Part shown: positions 26,772 to 37,752 of the stretch, piece by piece
Numbering within the stretch: position 1 is the stretch's first letter
Layout of the letters: the number at the start of each line of letters is the position of its first letter
Origin: Streptomyces longispororuber
GTDB lineage: Bacteria; Actinomycetota; Actinomycetes; Streptomycetales; Streptomycetaceae
DNA: 64,000 nt
Assembly (NCBI RefSeq): GCF_024448165.1
Contig: NZ_JAMOLN010000014.1
Location: forward strand, 17,634 to 81,633
Direction of reading: 5' to 3'
Position numbers and translations under genes: made by a program
Notes under the pieces: generated by a model
What the model saw: the letters and a program-made list of their open reading frames with translations, nothing else
What the model was told of the DNA's origin: nothing
Databases searched by the model: none

Positions 26772-29318
26772 TCAGCTGAAGGGCCGGGGATCGTCCCCCT
26801 GGGCGGCCGGAAGCGCCGCAGGCTCCCGCTGCCAGCCCCGGTCGCCCCGGGCCCGCAGCCACGCGGTCGTCTCGTCCGGCGGCATCGCGGCGGCGACCAG
26901 CCACCCCTGCACCGCGTCGCAGCCGAGGTCCCGCAGCCGCTCCCACGTCTCGTCGTCCTCGACGCCCTCCGCGACGACCAGCAGTCCGAGGGAGTGCGCG
27001 AGGTCGACGGTGCAGCGCACGATCTCCGCGTCCTCGTTGTCGACGGCGAGGCGGGCCACGAAGGAGCGGTCGATCTTCAGCTCGCTCACCGGGAGCCGCC
27101 GCAGGTGCACGAGCGACGAGTAGCCGGTGCCGAAGTCGTCGAGCGACATCTTCACGCCGTGCCCGGTGAGCCCGGCCAGGGTGTCGGCGGCGCGCTGCGG
27201 GTCCTCCAGGAGCACGTGCTCCGTTATCTCCAGCTGCAGCGATCCGGCCGGGACGCCGTGCCGGGCGAGCCGCGCCGCGACCGCCCCGGCGAACCCGGGC
27301 GTGTGCACGTCACGCGGTGACACGTTCACCGCGACCGGCACGTGCAGGCCCTGCGCCCGCCAGCGGGCGACCTGCGCCAGGGCGGTCTCCAGGACGTACT
27401 CGGTGAGGTGCGGCATGAGCCCGGACGACTCGGCGATGGCGATGAACTCGTCCGGCGGAACCTTCCCTCGCTCCGGATGCACCCAGCGGACGAGCGCCTC
27501 CAGACCGGCCACCTGCCCGTCGAAGCGCACCTTCGGCTGGTAGTGCAGCTCCACGTCCCCGGCGTCGAGCGCGCGGCGCAGATCGCCCAACAGGCCGAGG
27601 CGGTCCGGGGTGTTGGAGTCCCGCTTCGACTCGTAGACCTCGACTCCCGTGCGGTCCCGCTTGGCCTGGTACATCGCGACGTCGGCCCGGCGCAGCAGCC
27701 CCTCGGCGTCCAGCGCGTGGTCGGGGAAGACCGCGAGTCCCGCGCTCGCCTCAAGGACCAGCGTCAGCCCGTCCAGGTCCAGCGGCGAACCGAGCGCCGC
27801 GACGAGGTTGCGGGCCACGCGGGTCGCGGACGTCGTGGAGTCGGCGACCGGGAGCAGCACGGCGAACTCGTCGCCGCCGAGCCGCGCGGCCTCCGCCCCG
27901 CGCGGCAGGGCGGCCCGCAGCCGGTCCGCGATCTGCAGCAGGAGCCGGTCACCGGCGAGGTGACCGAGGGTGTCGTTGACCGACCGGAACCGGTCGAGGT
28001 CGATCAGCATGAGCGCGCTGCGCGCCCCGATCCGCTCGGCGTCGTCGAGCGCGGTCCAGGTCCGCTCCAGCAGCCACTGCCGGTTGGGCAGTCCGGTGAG
28101 CGGGTCGCGCAGCTGCTCCTCGGCGCGGGCCCGCGCGATCCACAGCGTCGAGTCGAGCGCGATCAGCGGGACCGCGAACAGCGGGAGCAGCACGGGCAGG
28201 GCGATCGCGACGACGCAGACCAGCGGCGCGATGCCGAGCAGCGCGACACCGACCAGGCCCTGCCGGACGAGCGCCGTGCGGGCGACGGTGGGCAGTCCGT
28301 GGGGGCGCGGTGCGTGCACGTACCAGAGCAGCGCCCGCGTGACCAGCAGGTACGCGGACGCCACGAGGATGACTTCGGGGACCGCGTACAGGTCCCAGGT
28401 CTCCGGTTTCCACGGGGCCTCGACCGACGGCACCCGGCCGAACGCGGCGAGCACGAGCGCGCCCGCCCCGATCCCGAGGATGTCGATGGCGCCGTGCAGC
28501 ACGCCCTGGCGCCAGCGGTGCCGGCGGGCGGCGCCGACGAGGACGACGACGGTGAGACTGACCATCCCGGCGGGCACCCAGCCGTACAGGAGCAGCACGG
28601 CGAGGGTGAGGGCGGCGCCCGATCCGGTGCCGCCCCACCAGCGGTCGCGGCCGAGCGCGACGAGATGGCCGACGATGATGCCGGTCAGGACGGCGAGGGA
28701 CCAGCCGACGGTGCCGGACGGGAAGAGTGCGTGGCTGCCGGTGAACGCCCGGTAGAAGCCGGCGGCGAGGACCACGGCGGCGCCGGTGACGATCGCGCCG
28801 GGCAGCAGCGGGAGCGCGGCGGCCCGCGAGGTGTCGGCCGGGCCCGTCTGGTGGTTGCGGGCGGGGGTGGCCGCGCCGACCCGGCCGCTGCCGGGCGGCC
28901 CGACGGGTACGCCCGGCACGCCGGCGTCCGCGGTCACTCCGGTGGCGAGGCCGCCGTGCACCGCGGGAGCGCCAGGGACGCGGGCACCCGCCGTGCGGCG
29001 CTCGCCCGGCACGACGGTCGCGCCGGGGCCGGTGCCCTCGGGGCCGGCCGGGCGTGAACTGCCGCTGCCCGCAGGGGGCGAGAGGCCCGGTGGGCCGTCG
29101 GCCGCGGCCCTTCGTGTCCGATCCGCGCCCGGGCGGACGAGACCCAGTCCGCTCCCGCGCCACCAATTGCGCCAGTTCACCACACCACCGCGCTCGTTCT
29201 CCCCGCGACCGCTCTCGATGCCGTCGCCCCCGTCCGTGCTTCGAGCCGTGCCGCCGCGCCGAACGCGTCGGCGCGGGCGCAGGCGTGAGTCCGGGGCGGC
29301 GCTATCGGTCGGTTCCAT
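26772..29318 (-). CDS. rmdB: Membrane GGDEF-EAL protein, RmdB-type c-di-GMP phosphodiesterase
   Basis: A c-di-GMP turnover protein of about 848 residues. A Pro/Gly-rich cytoplasmic N-terminus (1-165) leads to about seven membrane helices (about 170-400). GGDEF follows (RLGGDEFAVLLPV near 483) and then EAL (GLEALVRWVHPE near 605). EAL catalytic residues are intact: LEITEH, SLDDFGTGYSS, ELKIDRSF and VAEGVED. The GGDEF lacks the RxxD I-site (PRGAEAARL precedes it). Order and neighbours match S. coelicolor RmdB (SCO5495, beside ligA), reported as a phosphodiesterase affecting development. The open frame extends 50 codons further, but the ATG at 29318 has GAGAGGGA upstream. A later GTG near VVNWRNWW is an alternative. 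Confidence 0.88.
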   Translation of the reverse strand: MEPTDSAAPDSRLRPRRRVRRGGTARSTDGGDGIESGRGENERGGVVNWRNWWRGSGLGLVRPGADRTRRAAADGPPGLSPPAGSGSSRPAGPEGTGPGATVVPGERRTAGARVPGAPAVHGGLATGVTADAGVPGVPVGPPGSGRVGAATPARNHQTGPADTSRAAALPLLPGAIVTGAAVVLAAGFYRAFTGSHALFPSGTVGWSLAVLTGIIVGHLVALGRDRWWGGTGSGAALTLAVLLLYGWVPAGMVSLTVVVLVGAARRHRWRQGVLHGAIDILGIGAGALVLAAFGRVPSVEAPWKPETWDLYAVPEVILVASAYLLVTRALLWYVHAPRPHGLPTVARTALVRQGLVGVALLGIAPLVCVVAIALPVLLPLFAVPLIALDSTLWIARARAEEQLRDPLTGLPNRQWLLERTWTALDDAERIGARSALMLIDLDRFRSVNDTLGHLAGDRLLLQIADRLRAALPRGAEAARLGGDEFAVLLPVADSTTSATRVARNLVAALGSPLDLDGLTLVLEASAGLAVFPDHALDAEGLLRRADVAMYQAKRDRTGVEVYESKRDSNTPDRLGLLGDLRRALDAGDVELHYQPKVRFDGQVAGLEALVRWVHPERGKVPPDEFIAIAESSGLMPHLTEYVLETALAQVARWRAQGLHVPVAVNVSPRDVHTPGFAGAVAARLARHGVPAGSLQLEITEHVLLEDPQRAADTLAGLTGHGVKMSLDDFGTGYSSLVHLRRLPVSELKIDRSFVARLAVDNEDAEIVRCTVDLAHSLGLLVVAEGVEDDETWERLRDLGCDAVQGWLVAAAMPPDETTAWLRARGDRGWQREPAALPAAQGDDPRPFS

Positions 29319-29556
29319 TCCCGTCCCTCTCACAGCCGGCGGTGCCCACGTCCGCTGCCCGCTCCCCCGCTCCGGATGAGCTTCTGATGAGCAGGAGATG
29401 CCCCATCCGCAGCAGGACACGGCAGGCGCACACCTCAACAGTAGGCCGCAGAAGGCTTCCACGGGCACCAGACGGACGCGCCCGAGCGCGGTTGCCCGAA
29501 TGCGACCCGGCCACTCGTATGCATCTGGTATGCGCTGAACGGGTGGTCTTCAACCG

Positions 29557-32810
<3,254 letters not shown>

Positions 32811-32847
32811 CCAGGAAGGGTACGTAACGCCCGGGGCGGCCCGTCCC

Positions 32848-33555
32848 TCAGCGCCCGGGGCGCACCGTCAGGTCGTTGACCTCCGCGTCGCGCGGCAGGT
32901 CGAGCGCCATGACGATCGTGGTGGCGACCGACTCGGGGTCGATCCAGCGGGACGCGTCGTACTCCTTGCCCTCCTGCTGGTGCACCTTGGCCTGCATGGG
33001 GCTCGCGGTGCGGCCGGGGTAGACGGTGGTGACGCGCACCCCGTTGCCGTGCTCCTCGTGGCGCAGCGAGTCGGCGAGCGCCTTCAGGCCGTGCTTGGAG
33101 GCGGCGTACGCGGACCAGTCGGCGGAGGCGTTGAGCCCCGCGCCGGAGTTCACGAAGAGCACGTGTCCCTGGGCGACGCGGAGTTGCGGCAGGAAGTGGC
33201 GGGTCAGCTCGGCGGGGGCGACGAGGTTCACCTTGAGCTGGTGCAGCCATGTCTTCGGGGTGAGCTCGCCGACCGGGCCGAGGTCGACGACGCCCGCGAT
33301 GTGCAGCAGCGAGTCGATCCGGTCGGGCAGCGTCTGGTGCGAGAACGCCCAGGACAGCTTGTCGGGGTCGGAGAGGTCCCCGACGAGCGTCCTGGCGCCG
33401 GGGAACTCGGCGGCCAGCTCCTTCGCGCGCCCCGCGTCGCGCGCGTGCAGGAAGAGTTCGTCCCCGCGCGCGTGGAGGCGGCGGGCGACGGCGGCGCCGA
33501 TGCCGGAACCGGCACCGGTGATCACATGGGTGGTTGTGCCTGTCATGGCCGCCAT
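32848..33555 (-). CDS. Short-chain dehydrogenase/reductase
   Basis: NAD(P)-dependent oxidoreductase of 235 residues. The Rossmann start is VITGAGSGIGAAVARRLHA (TGxxxGIG). The NNAG-position segment reads LLHIAGVVDLG, the catalytic Ser is in FVNSGAGL, and Tyr/Lys are in YAASKHGL. VYPGRTASPM is typical of classical SDRs. Substrate unknown. Starts are possible at 33555 and 33546, both ATG and both without a clear ribosome site. It begins 7 bp or 16 bp after the stop of the LOG-family gene, so the two are probably co-transcribed. Confidence 0.9.
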   Translation of the reverse strand: MAAMTGTTTHVITGAGSGIGAAVARRLHARGDELFLHARDAGRAKELAAEFPGARTLVGDLSDPDKLSWAFSHQTLPDRIDSLLHIAGVVDLGPVGELTPKTWLHQLKVNLVAPAELTRHFLPQLRVAQGHVLFVNSGAGLNASADWSAYAASKHGLKALADSLRHEEHGNGVRVTTVYPGRTASPMQAKVHQQEGKEYDASRWIDPESVATTIVMALDLPRDAEVNDLTVRPGR

Positions 33556-33562
33556 GCTCGCA

Positions 33563-34108
33563 CTACTCGATGCCGCGCGACTCTTCCAGGTAGGCCAGGG
33601 CGCCGACGGGCTCCTCGGCGAAGAAGACGAGGTCGGTGAGGGGGATCGGCAGGAACCCCTCGTCCTCCATGCGCCGGAACTGCTGCCTGAGTCCGTCGTA
33701 GAACCCGGCCGAGTTGAGCAGCACGACGGGCTTGTCCGTCTTCCCGTGCTTCTTCAGCTCCAGGATCTCGGTGGCCTCGTCGAGGGTCCCGGTGCCACCC
33801 ACCATGATCACGACGGCGTCGGCCTTCTCCAGGAGCAGCGCCTTGCGCTCGGCGAGGTCCTTGGCGATCACCATCTCGTCGGGCGCGGTGACGGCCCGCG
33901 CCTTGGCGGCGAGGAAGTCCACGGAGACCCCGACGAGCCGCCCGCCGGCCTCGGCCACCCCGTCCGCGACGACCTTCATGAGCCCGCTCTCGCTGCCGCC
34001 CCACACGAGCGTGTGGCCGCCCTTGCCGAGCAGCTCGGCGAATTCGCGGGCGGGGCGGGTGTAGCGGTCGTCGAGGTCGGCGGCGGAGAGGAAGACACAG
34101 ATGTTCAT
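33563..34108 (-). CDS. LOG-family (TIGR00730) Rossmann-fold protein
   Basis: A 181-residue protein starting MNICVFLSAADLDDRYTRPA. It contains TLVWGGSESGLMKVVADG and the LOG family core motif as VGGTGTLDEATEIL (usually PGGxGTxxE), with the preceding ERKALLLEKADAVV, which corresponds to the catalytic Arg-Lys region. Members cleave ribose 5-monophosphate from cytokinin nucleotides or act on purine nucleotide monophosphates. The Val for Pro change in the motif is a small deviation. An in-frame GTG three codons upstream is an alternative start. Likely co-transcribed with the SDR gene. Confidence 0.88.
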   Translation of the reverse strand: MNICVFLSAADLDDRYTRPAREFAELLGKGGHTLVWGGSESGLMKVVADGVAEAGGRLVGVSVDFLAAKARAVTAPDEMVIAKDLAERKALLLEKADAVVIMVGGTGTLDEATEILELKKHGKTDKPVVLLNSAGFYDGLRQQFRRMEDEGFLPIPLTDLVFFAEEPVGALAYLEESRGIE

Positions 34109-34151
34109 GGCGTCCACGGTACGGCCCGCCGCCCGCGGTCCTCCCCGGCCC

Positions 34152-34565
34152 TCATGCGCCGCCCTTCCCGCCGAGCGGGACCCGGCGTGCGACCACCTTC
34201 CGGTGCGCGATCCGCCAGCCGTCGGCGCCGCGGACGACGGTGTCCTCGTAGGTCACGCTGCCGGTGGTGCCGTCGGCAAGGACGCCGAGGCCCTTGGACA
34301 GGACCAGGGCCCGGTCGTCGGTCACCTCGGTCAGGACGACGTTCGTGATGTGGTGGGCGACCGGATTGCCGGCGCCCAGGGCGAGCGCCGCGTCGCGGAG
34401 GGCGGCCACGCCCCGGAGCGGTGGCCCGCCGAAGTCCGCGACGTCGTAGACCACGTCGACGGTGAAGAGCTCGTCCAGCCGGTCCAGCTCACCGGCGTCG
34501 AACAGGTGGCCGTGCAGCGCGAGCAGTTCGGTGACGGCGGTGCGGTCCTCGTGGGTGAACGCCAT
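34152..34565 (-). CDS. SnoaL-like (NTF2-fold) polyketide-cyclase-family protein
   Basis: A 137-residue protein with the NTF2-like order of helices and strands: EDRTAVTELLALHGHLFDAG, LDRLDELFTVDVVYDV, then AHHITNVVLTEVTDDRALVLSKG, ending ADGWRIAHRKVVARR. Proteins of this fold act as cyclases, isomerases or hydrolases, or have no activity, so no reaction is assigned. The ATG at 34565 has GAGAGGA upstream. An upstream frame extension of 32 codons is possible but lacks coding character. It lies in a run of minus-strand genes and is divergent from the DUF427 gene. Confidence 0.8.
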   Translation of the reverse strand: MAFTHEDRTAVTELLALHGHLFDAGELDRLDELFTVDVVYDVADFGGPPLRGVAALRDAALALGAGNPVAHHITNVVLTEVTDDRALVLSKGLGVLADGTTGSVTYEDTVVRGADGWRIAHRKVVARRVPLGGKGGA

Positions 34566-34659
34566 GGCAGTCCTCTCGTCGCCGGTGATCCTCCCAGACG
34601 GCCCCGGACGAGTGCCGTGCGCCGGGAAGAACGCCCGCGCGCCGGGCGCTGCCCTATAC

Positions 34660-35004
34660 ATGGCTCACATGACGCAAGGATCCGCAGGACACACGATCAC
34701 TGTCGAGCAGAGCGCCGAGCACGTGCGCGTCGTCCGTGACGGGCACGTGCTGGCCGACAGCACCCGCCCGCTGGTGCTGCGCGAGACGGGCTGCCCCGTC
34801 CGCTACTACCTCCCTCCGGAGGACGTCCGCACGGACCTCCTCTCCCCCTCGGACACCACCACGTACTGCCCCTTCAAGGGCACCGCCTCCTACTGGTCGC
34901 TCCCGGACGCGCAGGACCTCGTCTGGGCCTACCCGGAGCCGAAGAGTGAAGTGGCCGCCATCAAGGGGCACTTGTGCTTCTACGAGGTCGAGGTGGTGGG
35001 ATAG
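34660..35004 (+). CDS. DUF427 domain protein
   Basis: A 114-residue protein. The DUF427 signature is clear: VRVVRDGHVLADSTRPLVL, CPVRYYLPPEDVR, then TYCPFKGTASYWSL and LVWAYPEPKSEVAAIKGHL, LCFYEVEV. The fold is a small beta-tent whose conserved YCPFKG and GxxCFY residues probably form a ligand pocket; no enzymatic role is established. Two in-frame ATGs (34660 and 34669) are possible. The sequence around 34655 (TATACAT) could itself be a -10 element, which would give an almost leaderless message. Divergent from the SnoaL-like gene. Confidence 0.88.
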   Translation: MAHMTQGSAGHTITVEQSAEHVRVVRDGHVLADSTRPLVLRETGCPVRYYLPPEDVRTDLLSPSDTTTYCPFKGTASYWSLPDAQDLVWAYPEPKSEVAAIKGHLCFYEVEVVG

Positions 35005-35061
35005 GGCGGTGGGGCAGGCCCGGCGGAGCGGTCCCCCACGCACACGAAGGAGCGGGCAGAA

Positions 35062-35445
35062 GTGACACAGGGACCGGGGTACGGGCACCAGGGCGGCGCG
35101 CCGGGCGGTTTCGGCGCGCCGCCTCCCATGTTCCAGCCGGTGCCGGTGCCCGTGGCGTCACCAGGGACGGGGCCGGAGTTCGTGGCGGCGGACCAGTACA
35201 ACGGGCTGGTCGTCGACGCCGACGGCGTCCACCTCGAACAGGGCCCGCACGCCATCGACCTGCCCTGGGCCCGCCTCCGCACGGTCCAGTTCCAGCCGCT
35301 GGACGCCGGGGTGAGCGTCACCGCGGTGACGGTGGACGGCCCGGTCTACACGTGCGCGGTGCGGGCCCGCCGCCGCTCCCAGGCCCGGACGTGGTGCGCC
35401 GAGCTCCCCCCGGTCCTCGCCCACTACTTGCGGGGCCGCGCCTGA
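35062..35445 (+). CDS. Conserved hypothetical protein with Pro/Gly-rich N-terminus
   Basis: A 127-residue protein. Residues 1-40 are Gly/Pro-rich (GPGYGHQGGAPGGFGAPPPM). Residues 45-127 form a compact beta-rich domain: NGLVVDADGVHLEQGPHAI, DLPWARLRTVQFQ, then VSVTAVTVDGPVYTCAV. The last looks like a PH-like or regulatory beta-sandwich, but no named family was recognised. The GTG start has AAGGAG 12 bases upstream. It follows the DUF427 gene by 57 bp on the same strand, so the pair may be one transcript. No signal peptide. Confidence 0.75.
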   Translation: MTQGPGYGHQGGAPGGFGAPPPMFQPVPVPVASPGTGPEFVAADQYNGLVVDADGVHLEQGPHAIDLPWARLRTVQFQPLDAGVSVTAVTVDGPVYTCAVRARRRSQARTWCAELPPVLAHYLRGRA

Positions 35446-35639
35446 TTCACCATTCACCTCCGCCGGACGGGAGTTGACTCCTCGCCCGATCGGATGAGGC
35501 GGTGCGGCGGCGCGCGATCAAGACCCCGTTGAGCGGTTTCGTTTCGCCCGGGGCCGCGCCGTCGCTCGGTGTGCTTTTCGCAGGGAATGACATCACTACT
35601 GTGCCGCTCTCCCGCGCTACCGCACCGAGGAGACGCCTG

Positions 35640-35993
35640 GTGACCCCCGAGACCCCGCCCCCGCTCGACCGGGCGGCGTACATGGACCTGACGGACGATC
35701 CCGTCCAGCAACGCTTACTGCGCAAGGCGCTGGAGGTGTTCCGGCAGGGCGGGGGTGGCCCCGTCCTGAAGGAACTGGCCCAGGAGGTGCTGGCCGGGCG
35801 GGTGGGGTTAAGAGAGGCCACCCGTATTCCTGCATATGCGGAGGCGGTCCTCGACCAGGGCCACGAGTTCCGCACGCGGTGGGATTCGATGCCGGACTCC
35901 GAACGGGAGGCGCTCGCGCGTGACGGCGAGCGGCAGGTGGCGGAGGAGCGGGCGCGTATGGATGCGGAGCGTGTGGGGCGGGGGCGGTTGTGA
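35640..35993 (+). CDS. Small helical protein with two TTA codons, partner of the type VII-like substrate
   Basis: A 117-residue, mostly helical, charged protein: AAYMDLTDDPVQQRLLRKA, LEVFRQGGGGPVLKELAQEV, FRTRWDSMPDSEREALARDG. The GTG start at 35640 has GAGGAGA seven bases upstream. The stop overlaps the next gene as GTGA, so the two are translationally coupled. This is the arrangement usual for WXG-type substrates and a small partner or chaperone; that role is inferred. Two leucines are encoded by TTA (35715-35717 and 35808-35810), the codon read by the bldA tRNA, so full translation should depend on development. No family assigned. Confidence 0.75.
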   Translation: MTPETPPPLDRAAYMDLTDDPVQQRLLRKALEVFRQGGGGPVLKELAQEVLAGRVGLREATRIPAYAEAVLDQGHEFRTRWDSMPDSEREALARDGERQVAEERARMDAERVGRGRL

Positions 35994-37111
35994 CGCTGAC
36001 TGTGAGGTCGGACGACCTGGTCGGATACGCAGACCTGGTGCGCCGGGCAAGCGAGGACAGCGGGAGCGCAGGCGCGTATCTGGCCCGCAGCACCGGCATC
36101 GAAGCTTCGGCAACTGCACCTCTCTGGGACAAGGTGCTGGGGCACCACGAGGAGCAGGTACGAGACGCCCGCAACCTCCTGAGCCGCTTCGGCACGATCC
36201 TTCAGGCGTCGAAGAGCGAACTGAAGAAGACCGCCGCCTGGTACGACTCGATGGACCTCGACACGGCCAGAAAGCTGGACGCCACCTACCCGTCCGGGCA
36301 TTCCTCCGCCCCGGTTCCCCGTGTCGTGCCCCACGGCGCCACCTCGTTCCGCGATGTGCGCGATACCGTCAGCCGACTCAAACCCCCCGGAGGGGCGGAC
36401 AGCTGGCTGCAAGGACATCTGGCAGAAGCCGCATTTGCCCCCGCCAACAAGGGGGTCGGCACCCTGCTTGATTTCGGCAGCCCATCGGCCCTGGTCAACG
36501 AAGGCCTCAAACTTGCTTTCGGATGGGACATTCTGGGCTATTTCGCCAATCTCTTCGGAGGTGACTGGCAGAACTACGCAGGATGCGCCGATGCCTGGAA
36601 ATGCCTTGGCGACGCCTGTGCCGACATGGCCGAGAACATCCGGCACGGAAACGGCGTGCTGAGTACCACGTGGCGCGGAAATGCTGCAGAGGCCGCAGGG
36701 AAGTACTTCGACAACATCGCCAAGAAGCTCGATGCTGCGCGCGACGCCTTTTACGATCTGCGTGACCTCTACAAGAGAGTGGCCACGATGGTCTACTCGG
36801 TCGCCGAAACGGCCAAAGGGGTCCTGGCAGAGGTTTGCGACGAGGGCGTGCAGGCCGCCGTGGCAGCCGCGGCTTCGACTGCCATGGCGGCATCGGGAGT
36901 CGGGTTCACCGGAGCGTTCGTGGGCGCGGCATTCGCCGCGCAGCGTGTGGCCTCCATGGTCGCGAAGTACAAGAGTCTCGTGGAAAAGTACGAGCACCTC
37001 ATGCAGGCAGTCAACGCGGCTTTCGCCGCGGGCGGATTCATCTGCTCCGTCAGCAAGGACGTGCGGGACTTCCCGGTCGTTGGCAAGAGTTACGACAACG
37101 CACTCGTCTAG
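35990..37111 (+). CDS. WXG100/EspC-like protein, putative type VII secretion substrate
   Basis: A 373-residue protein with three parts. Residues 1-90 are an EspC-like helical hairpin (DDLVGYADLVRRASEDSG, SKSELKKTAAWYDSMD) ending in YDSMD at 85-89, which fits the YxxxD/E export motif of ESX substrates. A second helical hairpin at about 185-255 carries the WXG turn in LSTTWRGNAAEAAGKYF (218-220). Residues 258-300 are Ala/Gly-rich and hydrophobic (STAMAASGVGFTGAFVGAAF) and could insert in a membrane. No nuclease or deaminase motif is visible at the C-terminus. Codon use is less G/C-biased than in the flanks. The secretion apparatus is not in the window. Confidence 0.75.
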   Translation: MTLTVRSDDLVGYADLVRRASEDSGSAGAYLARSTGIEASATAPLWDKVLGHHEEQVRDARNLLSRFGTILQASKSELKKTAAWYDSMDLDTARKLDATYPSGHSSAPVPRVVPHGATSFRDVRDTVSRLKPPGGADSWLQGHLAEAAFAPANKGVGTLLDFGSPSALVNEGLKLAFGWDILGYFANLFGGDWQNYAGCADAWKCLGDACADMAENIRHGNGVLSTTWRGNAAEAAGKYFDNIAKKLDAARDAFYDLRDLYKRVATMVYSVAETAKGVLAEVCDEGVQAAVAAAASTAMAASGVGFTGAFVGAAFAAQRVASMVAKYKSLVEKYEHLMQAVNAAFAAGGFICSVSKDVRDFPVVGKSYDNALV

Positions 37112-37138
37112 TCACCGATCGAGAAGCAAGGAATTCAC

Positions 37139-37423
37139 GTGGAACTCGGGCAGCGGAACCGCCCCAGAACACAGGCGGAAAGAGTTCAGGAGAAGGTGGC
37201 GTTCCTGACTGCCATGCTGTGCGCGCTTGCGACAGGGAATCTGATGGTGGATCTCTGGAAAGGGATGTTCTCCCTTGCCTGGTTCGCCGCCGATCTCGTC
37301 TTGATCTGCAACGGGTTCATCGCATTCCAGGGCTGGCGAAAGAAGCGCTTCCCACTTACCGCCATCGCCGTAGTCGTGCTGCTCGGGTTGGCAGGCGTGA
37401 GCCGTCTGTTCATGTCTGCGTGA
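37139..37423 (+). CDS. Small membrane protein (QGWRKK type), first copy
   Basis: A 94-residue protein with three hydrophobic stretches: VAFLTAMLCALATGNLMVDL, FAADLVLICNGFIAFQGW and LTAIAVVVLLGLAGVSRLF. It is likely a three-helix membrane protein with the basic loop WRKKRFP inside. The GTG start at 37139 has AAGGA seven bases upstream and lies 27 bp after the WXG-like gene. It shares the pattern hydrophobic helix-QGWR(K/R)K-helix with the next gene. Unknown function; an immunity role is only a guess from position. Confidence 0.68.
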   Translation: MELGQRNRPRTQAERVQEKVAFLTAMLCALATGNLMVDLWKGMFSLAWFAADLVLICNGFIAFQGWRKKRFPLTAIAVVVLLGLAGVSRLFMSA

Positions 37424-37451
37424 CCACCCGGCAGTCACGTTCCATTCCGCC

Positions 37452-37748
37452 ATGAGAGATCAGATGAACTTAGAACATCCCATGCCCAGTGAGGCAGAAT
37501 TTCACCACAGCCAGCGCATTATCACTGCCTGGGTGAGCGTCTTCACCGCCGTCTGTGGGTACGTGACGGTGCCCCGGGCACTGCGCGGCGTCATCACCTG
37601 GCCCCTGATCGGCCTCCAACTGGTCCTGCTCTACGGCCTCTGCCTGGCTGTCCAGGGGTGGCGGCGCAAACAGCCCATGCCGTCGTGTGCCGCACTGCTG
37701 GTGGTGCCGGGCATGCTGTTGGCCGCGTGCCTCTTGAAGTTCACGTAA
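37452..37748 (+). CDS. Small membrane protein (QGWRRK type), second copy with TTA codon
   Basis: A 98-residue protein with helices at about 24-42 (ITAWVSVFTAVCGYVTV), 50-67 (PLIGLQLVLLYGLCLAV) and 79-95 (AALLVVPGMLLAACLL). The second is followed by QGWRRKQP, matching QGWRKKR in the preceding protein, so the two look like diverged duplicates. Starts at 37452 or 37464 are both ATG. The third codon after the second ATG is TTA (37470-37472), a bldA-type codon. The gene ends 4 bp before the convergent mnmA stop. Confidence 0.68.
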   Translation: MRDQMNLEHPMPSEAEFHHSQRIITAWVSVFTAVCGYVTVPRALRGVITWPLIGLQLVLLYGLCLAVQGWRRKQPMPSCAALLVVPGMLLAACLLKFT

Positions 37749-37752
37749 GCCG

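Noticed and set aside
35446..35639. Promoter with TTGACT at 35474-35479 before the island
   Set aside because: No acceptable -10 element at the right distance; the start site of the island transcript cannot be placed from sequence alone.
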